Of a DNA stretch of 60,058 bases, positions 27,133 through 36,909 are shown in pieces. Under the pieces are notes generated by a model that did not search any database, was not told where the DNA came from, and worked only from the letters and a program-made list of their open reading frames with translations. The DNA comes from a candidate division KSB1 bacterium. GTDB taxonomy: Bacteria; Zhuqueibacterota; Zhuqueibacteria; JANLFK01; Oleimicrobiaceae. The translations under genes and the position numbers were made by a program. Position 1 is the first letter of the stretch; each line of letters begins with the position of its first letter. Location: contig JAPDPR010000014.1 in the NCBI GenBank assembly GCA_034506335.1, forward strand, positions 1 to 60,058, in the 5' to 3' direction.

Positions 27133-27582
27133 ATGCGCATCTACTTTTCTGGCTCAATTGCGGGGGGACGTCGAGACGCGGAAGTTTATGCCCAGATTGT
27201 TGCTTACCTGAAAAGTCGTGGGCACGAGGTTCTCACCGAGCACGTCGCCAACCCGGGCGTTCTGGAACTGGAGAGACATATGTCGCCGCGGGAGATTTTT
27301 CGGCGGGACATGGAGTGGCTGCACAACTGCGACGCAGTCGTGGCCGAGATCTCCAATCCTTCCTTGGGCGTAGGCTATGAGATCTGCCAAGCGACCCACT
27401 TGCGCAAGCCAGTGCTCTGCCTGCACCGGGAGGAGCTTTTCATTTCCCGGATCATCCTTGGCAACCCGTACCCGAGGCTGCGCGTTCGGGGTTACAGGAA
27501 TCCGGCCGAACTCCTGGCCCACGTGGACAAGTTTCTCGGCGAGCTTCAGGTTCAAACCACTGGTGAGGGCAGGAAGTGCTGA
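27133..27582 (+). CDS. Nucleoside 2-deoxyribosyltransferase-like (DNPH1/RCL-type) protein
   Basis: This 149-residue protein starts MRIYFSGSIAGGRRDAEVY, the pattern of the nucleoside 2-deoxyribosyltransferase superfamily, in which a serine/glycine-rich loop binds the nucleotide phosphate. FRRDMEWLHNCDAVVAEISNPSLGVGYEI (near 56-84) contains the conserved D..W...CD..VAE..NPS.G.G.E block with the catalytic glutamate. DNPH1-like members hydrolyse modified deoxynucleoside monophosphates such as 5-hydroxymethyl-dUMP. The gene begins immediately after the radical SAM stop and is followed 22 bp later by the DNA polymerase IV start. A nucleotide-sanitising role beside a lesion-bypass polymerase is attractive but inferred. 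Confidence 0.82.
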   Translation: MRIYFSGSIAGGRRDAEVYAQIVAYLKSRGHEVLTEHVANPGVLELERHMSPREIFRRDMEWLHNCDAVVAEISNPSLGVGYEICQATHLRKPVLCLHREELFISRIILGNPYPRLRVRGYRNPAELLAHVDKFLGELQVQTTGEGRKC

Positions 27583-27604
27583 AGGACAGGAATGCCGAAG
27601 GGTC

Positions 27605-28807
27605 ATGGGGCGAGTAGTCCTGCACCTGGACATGGATGCCTTCTTCGCCGCCATCGAGCAGCGCGATCATCCTGAGCTGCAGGGGAAGCCGGTGGTGGTG
27701 GGCGCTGACCCCAAGGGCGGAAAGGGGCGAGGAGTCGTGTCGACCTGTAGCTACGAGGCGCGGGCGTTCGGGATCCGCTCTGCGATGCCCATCTCCCAGG
27801 CCTACCGCCTTTGCCCATGGGCCGTTTTCTTACCGGTGCGTGCCGAGCGTTACCTCGAGGTATCGGCAGAGGTCATGCGCATCCTTGGCCAGTTCAGCCC
27901 CCAGATTGAGCAGGTTTCCATAGATGAAGCTTTTGTCGACCTAACCGGGACCGAGCGCCTCCTAGGCCCGCCGCGGGAGGTGGGCGTGCGCATCAAACAA
28001 GAGGTGCACCGCCGGACCGGGCTGACCGCCTCCGTGGGTATCGCCCCGAACAAGTTCATCGCCAAGGTCGCCTCAGATCTGCGCAAACCCGATGGACTGG
28101 TTGTAGTCGAGGAAAGCGAGGTCACCGATTTTCTGTGGCCCTTGCCGGTGTCGAAGCTGTGGGGCGTTGGGGAGAAGACACTGCCCCAGCTTCAGCTCCT
28201 CGGCCTGCACACGATCGGGGATGTGGCAAAACAGACCCCGCAGTTCCTCCAGGCGAGATTCGGCGCGTTGGGGCTTCATTTGTGGCGCCTAGCCCAAGGA
28301 ATTGATGAGCGGCCGGTGGTCCCGGTCACTGAGGCCAAGTCGCTGAGCAAGGAGACGACCTTCCCTGAGGATACGGACGACCTTGAGGTGCTTCATGGCA
28401 CATTGGTGGCGTTGGCCGATGCTGTGGCGCGGGGGCTACGTCAGGAGAAGGTGCGCGGCTATACCGTGACCCTGAAGATCAGGCTGGAGGATTTTGCCAC
28501 CTTCACCCGGAGCCGTACCCTGGGCCAGGCCACCGATTCCTCCCAAACCATCCTCACGGTCGGCGAGGAGCTTCTTCGCCGCTTTGATCGCGGTCACAAA
28601 AAGGTGCGGCTCCTGGGTATCGGCGTCTCAGGCCTGGTGCGCGATGTAGAAGGGCAGCTGGCGCTTTTCGACGAGCCCGCGCGAAGTCCCATAGACGAGG
28701 TTATGGACCGCGTGCGCGAGCGCTTTGGGGAGAAGGCCATCTCGCGCGCGAGTGCCGTACTTGATAGCAAGAGAAAGGGAGCCCACGGCAAAGAGTTACA
28801 AAAATGA
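27605..28807 (+). CDS. dinB: DNA polymerase IV (Y-family translesion polymerase)
   Basis: This 400-residue protein is a Y-family polymerase that copies past lesions on undamaged or damaged templates in the cytosol. It starts MGRVVLHLDMDAFFAAIEQR with the first catalytic aspartates; the second catalytic pair lies in SIDEAFVDLTG. VSTCSYEARAFGIRSAMPISQA, SVGIAPNKFIAKVASDLRKPDG and LWGVGEKTLPQLQLLG (helix-hairpin-helix) follow. The little-finger domain spans about residues 235-350. Length is normal. The frame is open further upstream across the neighbouring gene, but the chosen ATG matches the standard N-terminus. A C-terminal QLALFDEP segment resembles a beta-clamp-binding motif. Confidence 0.95.
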   Translation: MGRVVLHLDMDAFFAAIEQRDHPELQGKPVVVGADPKGGKGRGVVSTCSYEARAFGIRSAMPISQAYRLCPWAVFLPVRAERYLEVSAEVMRILGQFSPQIEQVSIDEAFVDLTGTERLLGPPREVGVRIKQEVHRRTGLTASVGIAPNKFIAKVASDLRKPDGLVVVEESEVTDFLWPLPVSKLWGVGEKTLPQLQLLGLHTIGDVAKQTPQFLQARFGALGLHLWRLAQGIDERPVVPVTEAKSLSKETTFPEDTDDLEVLHGTLVALADAVARGLRQEKVRGYTVTLKIRLEDFATFTRSRTLGQATDSSQTILTVGEELLRRFDRGHKKVRLLGIGVSGLVRDVEGQLALFDEPARSPIDEVMDRVRERFGEKAISRASAVLDSKRKGAHGKELQK

Positions 28808-28901
28808 CGCGTGTTTTTTTCTGTGAGAGTTGTAGATTTTTGATGATGAATAGCGGTCTCCGTTCTGGCCACGGCAGCGGTCACAGGCGCGGGCGACTTC
28901 C

Positions 28902-31040
28902 ATGGACAAGAAGACGAAACACTCGCTAATTGTCGCAGGACTTTTGGGCATTTGCAGCGGGAGCGTTCTGGCACAGCACGGACTCGGCGTGGTGTTCGTG
29001 CCGGAGGTGAGGGGTGTGGCCGAGGCCGTGCCAGGAGCGGTTGCTGACAGCATAGTAGCGCACGCGCGTGCCCGCCTGCAAACCGCCCCAGGTCTGGCGC
29101 TCTTTGAACCTTGGGCCAATCAGCAGGCGCTCAGACCAACCGTGGACCGGCGTTGGGGTCTTTGCGCTCCACCTGCCGCGGACTCACTGGTGAAGGCGTC
29201 AGGTGCGGCCGCCATGGTGCACTTGCGCGTGGAGGTCCACGACAGCCTGCTTGAGTACGACTGCGCGGCGATTGAGCCGGCTTCAGGAGTAGCTATTGGG
29301 ACTGAGAGAGGGGAACTTGTGCTTTCGGATGGGTACCAGGGGAGTTTGGAGCTTGTGGACGAAGCGATTGATCGCCTTAGCGCTCGGCTGTTAAGTGAGA
29401 TAACGCCGTATGGCTATCCATTCCCGGAAGACCAGGTCGGACTGCTTATTGTCGCCGCGGACTCGTCCGATTTCTGCCTCTCTTTGCACAAGGCCATTGA
29501 CGAGAGCGTTGCTCATGGCGGCCTGGAGTCTCTGAAACGAAAGGTGCTTTGGAATTGTCTTGGACGTGACGTGGGGGAGGCGCGCCACGCGGCCGAGGTG
29601 CTCCATGCAAGCTTGGTACTCACCTGTGTGCCTGGGGCTTTTGCGGGGCCGGCTGCTGCACTCCGGGCATACACGCCCCTGCCGTCCACAGCCGAGGCCG
29701 TGCGCACACCGCTGACCCCGTTGGAGGGGTCGTGTGTGGAAGTTCTGCTGGGCGCCGATGAGGTACCAGACGCAGCAGAACTCATCATGGCCCGGGCCTT
29801 TCACCTCGCCGGGAAGGACAGCGAAGCGATTGCGCTGGCTACTGCCGCTTTGCGGAGACTTGGCACCTCCTCGGGGCTTACCCCTTGGCTCCGTTTGGTG
29901 TGTGCACAGGCGCGGCACGCTCTGGCGCGACGCCTAGTCACTGCGGTGCCCTCTGAGACGATCGACCTCGCATTGGAGGACTATGCTGCGTGCTTGGCTG
30001 CGTCTCAGGTGGCAGACGACTCGCTGCGCGCACCTCACCTGTTGTTCAACATCGCGGATCTGCATCGTCTGCGAGGTGACCAAGACCGGGCCGTGGCTGG
30101 GTTCGCACGGGCTGCGGTCGGATTCTCGCGAATGAATGCCTGGCGGGAGCAGATCCTCAGCTACGAGGCAATCGAGGAGTACCATCGTTCCCGGCGCGCG
30201 TGGTCCCATGCCCGCACAATTCGCGCAGGCATAGTAACCCTGGCGCAGCGCGCCGGCGACGCTCAGACGTTAGGGAATGCCTATGAAGACCTCGGCATGC
30301 TTTTCGAGGTGGAAGAGCTCGCGGACAGCGCTCTGGATGCCTACCGTCGGGGTCTGGAGGTCTATCGCCTTGTGGGCAACATCTATGGCACAGCGGAGCT
30401 AGAAGGCAAGCTGGGCAAGGTGTTTCGGCGCCTGGGTCAGGCCGACTCTGCTCGTGTCCATTTCATGCGCCAGATCGCTTTGGGCCAGGAGCTGCATAGC
30501 GAGCCGCTTCTCGCCAAGGGGCACTTTAACCTTGCGCTCCTCCTGCGGGCGGACAACAAGCCGGATTCGGCATTGGCCCACTTTCAGGCAAGTCTGGAGC
30601 AGTTGCGCTTGATCGATGACCTTCCTGGCGTGGCGCGCGCGCTTAACAATCTCGGCGCCATCTATCACGAAACAGGAGACAGCGCTCAGGCTGCTCGCTA
30701 CTACACCGCAAGCCTGGAGACCGCACGCCAGGCGGAAGAAGAGGTACTGACCATCCGGGCCATGCTCCACCTCGGCGACCTGTGTCGCGACGGGCAGAAC
30801 TATGGGGAGGCCAACGCGTGGTACGAAAAGGCGCTGGCCTCCGCCCGCAACGCAGGTGACGTTCATGGAGAGGCCCTCTCACTCTTTTCTTTGGGATTGG
30901 TGCGAGTGAAAACGGGCAAGATCAGTGATGGCTACCTCCTCCTGGAAAGGGCAGTACGGCTGGGCGAATCGGTGGAGCCGGAAGAGTTTGCCCCCCAGCG
31001 AGAATTTCTCCGCCGGCTGCGGCAGATCATCGGCCAGTGA
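28902..31040 (+). CDS. Exported TPR-repeat protein
   Basis: This 712-residue protein has a signal peptide (MDKKTKHSLIVAGLLGICSG to about residue 25, ending LAQ), so it is probably periplasmic or outer-membrane associated. Residues 30-170 form an uncharacterised domain with two or three alpha/beta-looking segments. From about residue 300 the chain is a TPR-like alpha-solenoid; clear units include ILSYEAIEEYHRSRRAWSHA, GNAYEDLGMLFEVEELADSALDAY, ALNNLGAIYHETGDSAQAARYY and AMLHLGDLCRDGQNYGEANAWYEKAL. Such proteins commonly act as scaffolds or transport accessories. Its end overlaps a possible GTG start of the next gene. I know no specific orthologue. Confidence 0.75.
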   Translation: MDKKTKHSLIVAGLLGICSGSVLAQHGLGVVFVPEVRGVAEAVPGAVADSIVAHARARLQTAPGLALFEPWANQQALRPTVDRRWGLCAPPAADSLVKASGAAAMVHLRVEVHDSLLEYDCAAIEPASGVAIGTERGELVLSDGYQGSLELVDEAIDRLSARLLSEITPYGYPFPEDQVGLLIVAADSSDFCLSLHKAIDESVAHGGLESLKRKVLWNCLGRDVGEARHAAEVLHASLVLTCVPGAFAGPAAALRAYTPLPSTAEAVRTPLTPLEGSCVEVLLGADEVPDAAELIMARAFHLAGKDSEAIALATAALRRLGTSSGLTPWLRLVCAQARHALARRLVTAVPSETIDLALEDYAACLAASQVADDSLRAPHLLFNIADLHRLRGDQDRAVAGFARAAVGFSRMNAWREQILSYEAIEEYHRSRRAWSHARTIRAGIVTLAQRAGDAQTLGNAYEDLGMLFEVEELADSALDAYRRGLEVYRLVGNIYGTAELEGKLGKVFRRLGQADSARVHFMRQIALGQELHSEPLLAKGHFNLALLLRADNKPDSALAHFQASLEQLRLIDDLPGVARALNNLGAIYHETGDSAQAARYYTASLETARQAEEEVLTIRAMLHLGDLCRDGQNYGEANAWYEKALASARNAGDVHGEALSLFSLGLVRVKTGKISDGYLLLERAVRLGESVEPEEFAPQREFLRRLRQIIGQ

Positions 31041-31090
31041 AGGGCGCGCAACGCCTCTGCACACATGTGAACGATTCTTCCCAAATCGCG

Positions 31091-31855
31091 ATGGTCGAAC
31101 GGCGCAGCAAACTGCATTACAAGTTGGTGGGGTTGATGGACAGGGCGGTGCGCGATTTCGGGCTTATCTGTTCAGGGGATCGGCTTCTTGTGGGGGTCTC
31201 AGGCGGCGCTGATTCTTTGAGCTTGCTGTTTTTGCTTGCAGACCGGGCCGCGGTTTATGGCATGAATGTCCAGCTGGTGCCAGCGTATTTGGACATGGGG
31301 TTTACGCCTGCAGCAGCACAAAACGTCGAACGCATGGCCGGTTTTTTCTCTCGCGTTGCTCCCACCTTTCATGTCGAAGCAACGCAATTCGGGCCACAGG
31401 CGCATCTCCCGGGAGCGAAGAGGAATCCCTGCTTTCTTTGTGCCCGCCTGCGCCGTAAGCGGCTGTTCGAGCTCGCGCAGGCCTACGGGTGCAACAAAAT
31501 TGCCCTTGGCCACCACAAGGATGACATCATCGAAACCTTTCTGATCAACGTTTTCTACGGTCGCGAGATCAGCACTATGGTGCCGCGCCAGGAAGTCTTT
31601 CGAGGTCGATTCCACATCATACGTCCGCTGGCGTACGCGTGGGAGCGCGATTTGAAGGCGCTGGCACGGGAGCAGAAGTTGCCAGTGCTGGAGGAAGGGT
31701 GCCCCACCGAGCCCGTCTCCAAGCGGGCCTACGTCAAAGACCTCCTACGACGATTGGAGCACGACCACCGCGGAACCAAGGAGAACATCTTCAAGGCGTT
31801 GTGGCGGGTGAAAGAGGCCTATCTTCTTGCCGGGGCGAGCAAAGCCCAGGCTTAG
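31091..31855 (+). CDS. TtcA-like PP-loop tRNA thiolation enzyme
   Basis: This enzyme belongs to the PP-loop ATPases that thiolate tRNA; TtcA makes 2-thiocytidine at position 32 with an iron-sulfur cluster. The PP-loop is GVSGGADSLSLLFLL (near residue 37). The pair PCFLC (near 113-117) and the later GCPTEP cysteine supply the three cluster ligands expected for TtcA. LGHHKDDIIETFLINVFYGREISTMVP is the typical helical segment. The alternative GTG start at 31037 overlaps the TPR gene; the ATG at 31091 begins just before the usual TtcA N-terminus. Length 254 residues is slightly short but normal for the group. Confidence 0.85.
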   Translation: MVERRSKLHYKLVGLMDRAVRDFGLICSGDRLLVGVSGGADSLSLLFLLADRAAVYGMNVQLVPAYLDMGFTPAAAQNVERMAGFFSRVAPTFHVEATQFGPQAHLPGAKRNPCFLCARLRRKRLFELAQAYGCNKIALGHHKDDIIETFLINVFYGREISTMVPRQEVFRGRFHIIRPLAYAWERDLKALAREQKLPVLEEGCPTEPVSKRAYVKDLLRRLEHDHRGTKENIFKALWRVKEAYLLAGASKAQA

Positions 31856-32064
31856 GGGTGGGCAAAGTAGAGAGTGCAAGGACCCCTACACGTGTGGCCA
31901 TAGAACGCCATCCCACCTACGGCGGAACTACCGGCACCCATCTTTGGTGAGCACGTAAGCGAGGCCGGCGCACACGCTTTGGCGTCCCACCTTTGCTCCG
32001 GTCATTGCTTTGGTTGCAGAGCCTCGGAGCTGTGGACGACAAGTTGTGGGCATCCCACCTTGTC

Positions 32065-32106
32065 AGAGCGGCGATGGAGGGGTGAACGCTCCTCCATCGC
32101 CGCTCT
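32065..32106. terminator. Perfect 16-bp inverted repeat between convergent genes
   Basis: AGAGCGGCGATGGAGG (32065-32080) pairs exactly with CCTCCATCGCCGCTCT (32091-32106) across a 10-nt loop. It lies 210 bp after the TtcA-like gene and 38 bp after the end of the minus-strand propeller gene, so it is positioned to stop both. T-runs are weak (CTCGGTGCTTCTT on plus). Confidence 0.65.
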
Positions 32107-32143
32107 CTCGGTGCTTCTTGTGCGGTCCGTCAATCTTTGTCGG

Positions 32144-33916
32144 TTACTTTACCAGCAGCATCCTCTTGGTGTCCATAAAGTCCCCTGCCTTCATGCGACA
32201 GAGGTACACACCGGCGGCCACATGGTTGCCCTGGTCGTCCAACCCATCCCATTGCACCTGGTGCGCCCCTGCTTGCAGGTTCCCGTCGACCAGGGTGCGG
32301 ATAAGCTGCCCGTTGCTGTTGAAAATGGTGATCGACACCCGTGAGTCCTTTGGCAGCTGAAAATCAATCGTGGTCGACGGGTTAAAGGGGTTGGGGAAGT
32401 TGCCCGCTAACAGGAAGCTTTCAATCATTTGTGGCACGACGTTGGTCTGCGGTCTTTCTGGCGGCGAGAACTTGCGCAGTGCATTTGAGGTGCCCGCGAA
32501 GCGCAGCAAAATGGCCACCTCCTCAATGAGGAAGCCATCCGTTGATCCGACGAGGTTGATAGTAACCATATTGTTCCCAGGCACTAGGTAGGACAAGCTT
32601 AGGGGCAAGTTCGCCGTAGCCGAGCTCAGCCATCCTGGGGAGACGATGTCAGCGGTGAGCGGCACGGGGTTACCTTCGACCTCCACCGCTGCTTCGCCCA
32701 CATTGTCGATGTCGCGAGCCGTGATAATGAGTTCCGCCTCGGCAGCGGAGGCTGGATCGACCGGGAGGTCGATGACCCAGGTGTACGAGCGCCGCCACGA
32801 CGGTAACCACAAGAAGAGACGCGGGAGTTCACGTGTTGCGGGGAATACGAACTCCGCCTCCTTCGGCTGGCGGGCGATATCGATGCCTCGGGGGTGCACG
32901 TCCCCAAGGTCGATGGTGGTCGCAACGGCAGGTGGCTGCGCGGTATTGTCGATGACCGACACCGTGTTCGAGCCGGTATTAGTCACGTAGGAAAAATTTC
33001 CGTCGAATGAATAAACTACATCGGTCGGGAGCGTGCCCACCGCCACCTGGCCGCCGACCACCGGTGCGGCGGGGTTGGTGAGGTCGAGAATAGTGACCAT
33101 GCCCATAAAGCTGTTAGTCACTTGTGCCGTCTTGCCATCGGGCGCTATGGCGATAGAGGTCGGAGTGGTGAGGGCTCCCAACTCTAGAGTGGCCACGACC
33201 GCAGGAGGTGTCGCCTGTAGGTCGAGGACCATTACCGCGCCTGCACTCGTGTTGGTGATGTACGCGTACTGACCTTCAGGGTGCACAGCAACGGCCGCAG
33301 GCGTTCCACCCAGCGCTACGCTGCCCTGGATGGTGTGAGTCGCAGCATCGATGATCGTGACCGTGCCACCCGCCGCGTCACCCACTGCCGGGTTGGCCAC
33401 CAATACCCTTGAGCCATCGGGTGTGAAGGCCAACCCCAAGGGCGCCACCTCCGTCGGGATCTCGTGGAAGACCGTGTGGTCCTTGGTCGCGATGACCGAA
33501 ATGTACTCAGTCTGCTGATAACCGGAGAGTGAGCAACTCACGTAGACGAAGGCACCGTCTGGGCTGATGGCCATTTCCGTGGGGCCGTGGCGAACCTGGA
33601 GCACAGCCTCAATTCGCTGCAGTACCATGTTCACCACATATACCTGGTGCGTTGCCGCGCTGCTCACGTAGGCCCAGAGGCCATCGGGTGTGACCTTTAC
33701 GTCAAAGGGGACGACCCCGTAGGTGCGGGATGCAGGGTCGAATACTGGAATGGTAGCGATGAGGGTGTTGTTCGTCAGGTCAATGAGCTGGACAACTCCG
33801 CCTTCCGCGCCGGCCACCACGGCGATGGGGCCTGCCGGCTGCGGGGCAGTCAGTCCCAATGACGCCACCGCACCAAGCAGCAGCGTCGCCAGTAGCCACT
33901 GTCTTTTGCTTCGCAT
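32144..33916 (-). CDS. Secreted YVTN-type beta-propeller protein with FlgD-like/T9SS-type C-terminal sorting domain
   Basis: This 590-residue exported protein has a signal peptide (to about residue 24), then a seven-bladed-type propeller (about 28-360) built of YVTN repeats such as AYVSSAATHQVYVVN, AYITNTSAGAVMVLD and SYVTNTGSNTVSVID. A beta-rich region follows (about 375-490). The C-terminal 85 residues, beginning NFPNPFNPSTTIDFQLPKDS and ending GDFMDTKRMLLVK, match the FlgD-Ig-like/type IX secretion sorting module. That module marks proteins exported and attached to the surface in the FCB group. A ribosome-binding site AGGAGG precedes the ATG. The ligand of the propeller is unknown; this is the best phylogenetic clue in the window. 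Confidence 0.88.
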   Translation of the reverse strand: MRSKRQWLLATLLLGAVASLGLTAPQPAGPIAVVAGAEGGVVQLIDLTNNTLIATIPVFDPASRTYGVVPFDVKVTPDGLWAYVSSAATHQVYVVNMVLQRIEAVLQVRHGPTEMAISPDGAFVYVSCSLSGYQQTEYISVIATKDHTVFHEIPTEVAPLGLAFTPDGSRVLVANPAVGDAAGGTVTIIDAATHTIQGSVALGGTPAAVAVHPEGQYAYITNTSAGAVMVLDLQATPPAVVATLELGALTTPTSIAIAPDGKTAQVTNSFMGMVTILDLTNPAAPVVGGQVAVGTLPTDVVYSFDGNFSYVTNTGSNTVSVIDNTAQPPAVATTIDLGDVHPRGIDIARQPKEAEFVFPATRELPRLFLWLPSWRRSYTWVIDLPVDPASAAEAELIITARDIDNVGEAAVEVEGNPVPLTADIVSPGWLSSATANLPLSLSYLVPGNNMVTINLVGSTDGFLIEEVAILLRFAGTSNALRKFSPPERPQTNVVPQMIESFLLAGNFPNPFNPSTTIDFQLPKDSRVSITIFNSNGQLIRTLVDGNLQAGAHQVQWDGLDDQGNHVAAGVYLCRMKAGDFMDTKRMLLVK

Positions 33917-34129
33917 TCTTGCCTCCTGGCAATAAGTGAGTGAAACACCGAACGGGAGCCCCGCCGACCTCGGCCGCCGGGGCCGAGCCGGAACTGCACT
34001 CCTCGTTCACCTTTCCGCAGCGCGCACATCGCGAACGCTTGCCTGCGGTACCAACTCTGAACTCACATGGTCAGGGCCCTCCTTTGTTCGTGCGATCACC
34101 TCTGTTTTCTCACACCCCGCGTGGACTCC

Positions 34130-36367
34130 TTACAGCATGGTGCCACAGCCGAGCGAGATTAAGCGAGGCATCATGTATACTGTGGTCGGACCTGGGCCGG
34201 CACCGGAAGGGGAGTGAAAGTCCCAGGTAATGTCGTAGACATTCCGTGCATTCGTCACATTGAACACCTCGATGTACAGCGAGACCTGTTTACGGATTGG
34301 AAGGCAGAGGGAATAACTGACCTTTATGTCGAGTCGGCTGTATGGGGCGAATCTATTGAATTTGCCACTTGTCCGTCCGCCCTTCAGTTGCGGTCTGCCG
34401 CTGGCATAGTTCCACCCAAGCCCTGCCACCAGGCCCCGCGTAACGTTCGCTTCTACACGGGTCACAAAGGTATGCGGACGCTCCCAGGCAACAGGGGTCC
34501 AGGTGGTGTTCCCGACCCGTCGATAGCGGGAGCGGGTTGCGGCATAGTGCACGTGGCAGGTCAGAGGGAAGGAGGGGGAAGCCGGTCTGTCCAGAGACAA
34601 CTCCAGTCCGGCCGCGTAGCCTTCACCACAATTGCAGGCTCGGTAGAGTATCCGGTCACGCGGCACGAGTAGGCGTGAATAGGACTTATAGTACCCCGTA
34701 ATCTTGCCTACCCCAACATTGGGCCATTCCTTCTCCCCACCAACGATGTAGTGTGTCGCTTTCTCCGCCTTTAACCAAGGGGCTACGTCAGCGATAATGA
34801 CAGGCTCATTTCGCGAGATAGTAGACAAGAGGGAGGGAAACTGGTAAAAGTCTCCGTAGGCAGCAAACACTCTGCTTTGTTGGGTGCAATGGAAGACCAC
34901 GTTAACGCGCGCGCTCAGAACTTTTTCGCCGCTGAGCGTCGAATAGTCGGTTCTGGTGCCTAACCCTGCTTCGAGGCGAGGAGTGAGTTGGATGTGGTTT
35001 TCGAGGTACGCTGCTATGGTGGCTGAGTCATGTTCGTACTGGATGATGGCCGGCAGCTCGAGGGGCGTGCGCCATCGCGACTGCCAGTGGAGACCTGAGT
35101 GTGAGCTGGTCAGCGAACACCCCGCTTCCACGGCGAGACCCTGCCTGAGGCGCACATAGGACCAGGCTCTTGCACTGTGTTCAGCCGTGCGGTACTGGAG
35201 GTGGGCTCGTCGTGTTGCATCTTGCTGGTCAACGAACAGAACCCAATTCGCGTCGCTCGTGTGGGACAATGAAGCGCCGACCAACAGACGCTCATTGGCA
35301 GTAGCGGTCCAGTCCACCATGAGTGCTCTTGACCGCGAGTCCTGAGAAAGGCCCATCTCTTCACTCTCCACGGTCGCCAGAGTGGTTTTCTCGTTCCCGC
35401 CCGCGAGCGTCACATTGATCTTGTGGCCGGGCAAGGGGGTTAGCGACATCTTAGCAAACAAGTCCTCAAAACGGGGGAAGGCATACGGGCCCTTGCTTAT
35501 GGCGGAGCCGATGAGGTCGATGACGGATCTCCGACCCGCGATCAACACGCTGCCTGCGCCTCGCAAAAGAGGTTGCTCTATGACCGAGGACGCTGCTAGC
35601 ATATCTACGTGGCAAGCGAGGGAACGACGTTCGCGACTCGGTTCTCGAGTGTGCAGTTGGATGACGGCGGACGTCCTGTCACCGAAGCGCGCCGGGAACC
35701 CGCCGGGCATGACCTCAACATAACTGAGGATTTCTGCTGGAAAGGCGCTGATGCCACCTCCCATGAGGAGTCGTAGGCGATAAGGGTAGGAGATGGCGGT
35801 ATGGTCGAGAAGGACTAGGTTCTGATCGGGGCTGCCACCCCGCGCATAGAGGAGGCCATTGTAGTCGCTGGCCATGCTAAAGGCAGGCAAATTGCGCAGG
35901 CCACGCAAGGGATCTGCAAAGGTGCCAGGAAGGTGACTCTGTTGCACCGGATCGATCACTACGCGTATCCCTCCGAGGTGGGCCTCAAGGTCTGTCATGG
36001 TACGGTCAGCGGTCACGTATACGGGCGGAAGCTCAACCGGTGCTGGTTCCAGACGGAGCACAAGGTCTGTATGAGTGCCGGGTGCTACTCTTACGCCGGC
36101 TATTGTGACCGCGCGATAACCAAGACGGTGTGCGGAGAGTGTGTATACGCCTGGGGGGACGGCCGAAAAGCTGAACTTGCCGTCCGCCCCCGTACGCATC
36201 GCTATGGCGATCCCGTCCAGGCGCAGGGCCACATCAGCGACAGGGCGCTCCGTGGTGCGGTCAAGCGCTCGACCGCTCAAAACTCCCGCAGTAGGTGCCG
36301 CGACGGTGGCGGGAGACAGGAAAACCACCAGGATCAGAGGCGCGCAAAGAAAAGCAAAGTCTCTCAT
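34130..36367 (-). CDS. TonB-dependent outer-membrane receptor with carboxypeptidase-regulatory-like N-terminus
   Basis: This 745-residue protein has a signal peptide (about 1-24) and a carboxypeptidase-regulatory-like beta-sandwich (about 28-112), with LSGRALDRTTERPVADVALR and GVYTLSAHRLGYR. A TonB plug follows (about 120-235: LRNLPAFSMASDYNGLLYARGGSPDQNLVLLDHTAI in 34130-36367 coordinates) and then a long beta-barrel. Such receptors take up large or scarce nutrients using TonB energy. A carboxypeptidase-type N-terminal extension is typical for Bacteroidetes-like receptors. The C-terminus ends ISLGCGTML and lacks the usual terminal aromatic residue. No SusD partner is adjacent. A strong minus-strand promoter lies about 520 bp upstream. 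Confidence 0.85.
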   Translation of the reverse strand: MRDFAFLCAPLILVVFLSPATVAAPTAGVLSGRALDRTTERPVADVALRLDGIAIAMRTGADGKFSFSAVPPGVYTLSAHRLGYRAVTIAGVRVAPGTHTDLVLRLEPAPVELPPVYVTADRTMTDLEAHLGGIRVVIDPVQQSHLPGTFADPLRGLRNLPAFSMASDYNGLLYARGGSPDQNLVLLDHTAISYPYRLRLLMGGGISAFPAEILSYVEVMPGGFPARFGDRTSAVIQLHTREPSRERRSLACHVDMLAASSVIEQPLLRGAGSVLIAGRRSVIDLIGSAISKGPYAFPRFEDLFAKMSLTPLPGHKINVTLAGGNEKTTLATVESEEMGLSQDSRSRALMVDWTATANERLLVGASLSHTSDANWVLFVDQQDATRRAHLQYRTAEHSARAWSYVRLRQGLAVEAGCSLTSSHSGLHWQSRWRTPLELPAIIQYEHDSATIAAYLENHIQLTPRLEAGLGTRTDYSTLSGEKVLSARVNVVFHCTQQSRVFAAYGDFYQFPSLLSTISRNEPVIIADVAPWLKAEKATHYIVGGEKEWPNVGVGKITGYYKSYSRLLVPRDRILYRACNCGEGYAAGLELSLDRPASPSFPLTCHVHYAATRSRYRRVGNTTWTPVAWERPHTFVTRVEANVTRGLVAGLGWNYASGRPQLKGGRTSGKFNRFAPYSRLDIKVSYSLCLPIRKQVSLYIEVFNVTNARNVYDITWDFHSPSGAGPGPTTVYMMPRLISLGCGTML

Positions 36368-36909
36368 ATTCCAGCCGCCAGTGGAGACAATGAGACAGTG
36401 CTCCCTTCCATGGACCGACGCCGTTCGGACACAGGATGCTGTGCAAAGGGAGAATACCAGCGGCGGGCAAAATCCATTTCCCCGCGGAACAATGGGTATG
36501 ACTAAGCCCCGTGGTGGTCCGCTGTATAGTCCGACCGCGACCGCCCGCTATGCGGCCACTCGGTCCCTGTGCTCGCGGTGCGCCTTACTAATCTTCCTGC
36601 GCCGCGCCGACGGTGCGTTCGCGCTTCGGCCGACACGCTGGTGTCGCACTCCCGGCTGGAGCTGGAACGCTCGCAGCGATGGGGCGCAAACCTTGCTCCC
36701 TTATTACCGCGCCGTCGTGCTCAGACCGCCAGTGGTTACGTAGCGGCTAGGGCTCTGCAATTGGTGCTGACGCTAAGTGATTGCCGTCCTCGTCCCCCTG
36801 CCCGTCGGACCAGCAGCTGGCGTACAAGGCGGGTCATCTCCCCTGGTCTGATGGGCAGAAGCCCTGCTTCCAGCCCATTCTAAGTACCCGAGGACGTTGT
36901 AAATTTAAC

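Noticed and set aside
35933..36743. Two plus-strand frames of 190-200 codons at the start of the TonB receptor
   Set aside because: They lie antisense to the signal peptide and regulatory-like domain of the receptor and read as low-quality sequence; the minus-strand protein is clear.
36368..36900. Cobalamin riboswitch or known structural RNA upstream of the TonB receptor
   Set aside because: No B12-box-like sequence and no conserved RNase P, tmRNA or SRP signature could be seen in the leader.
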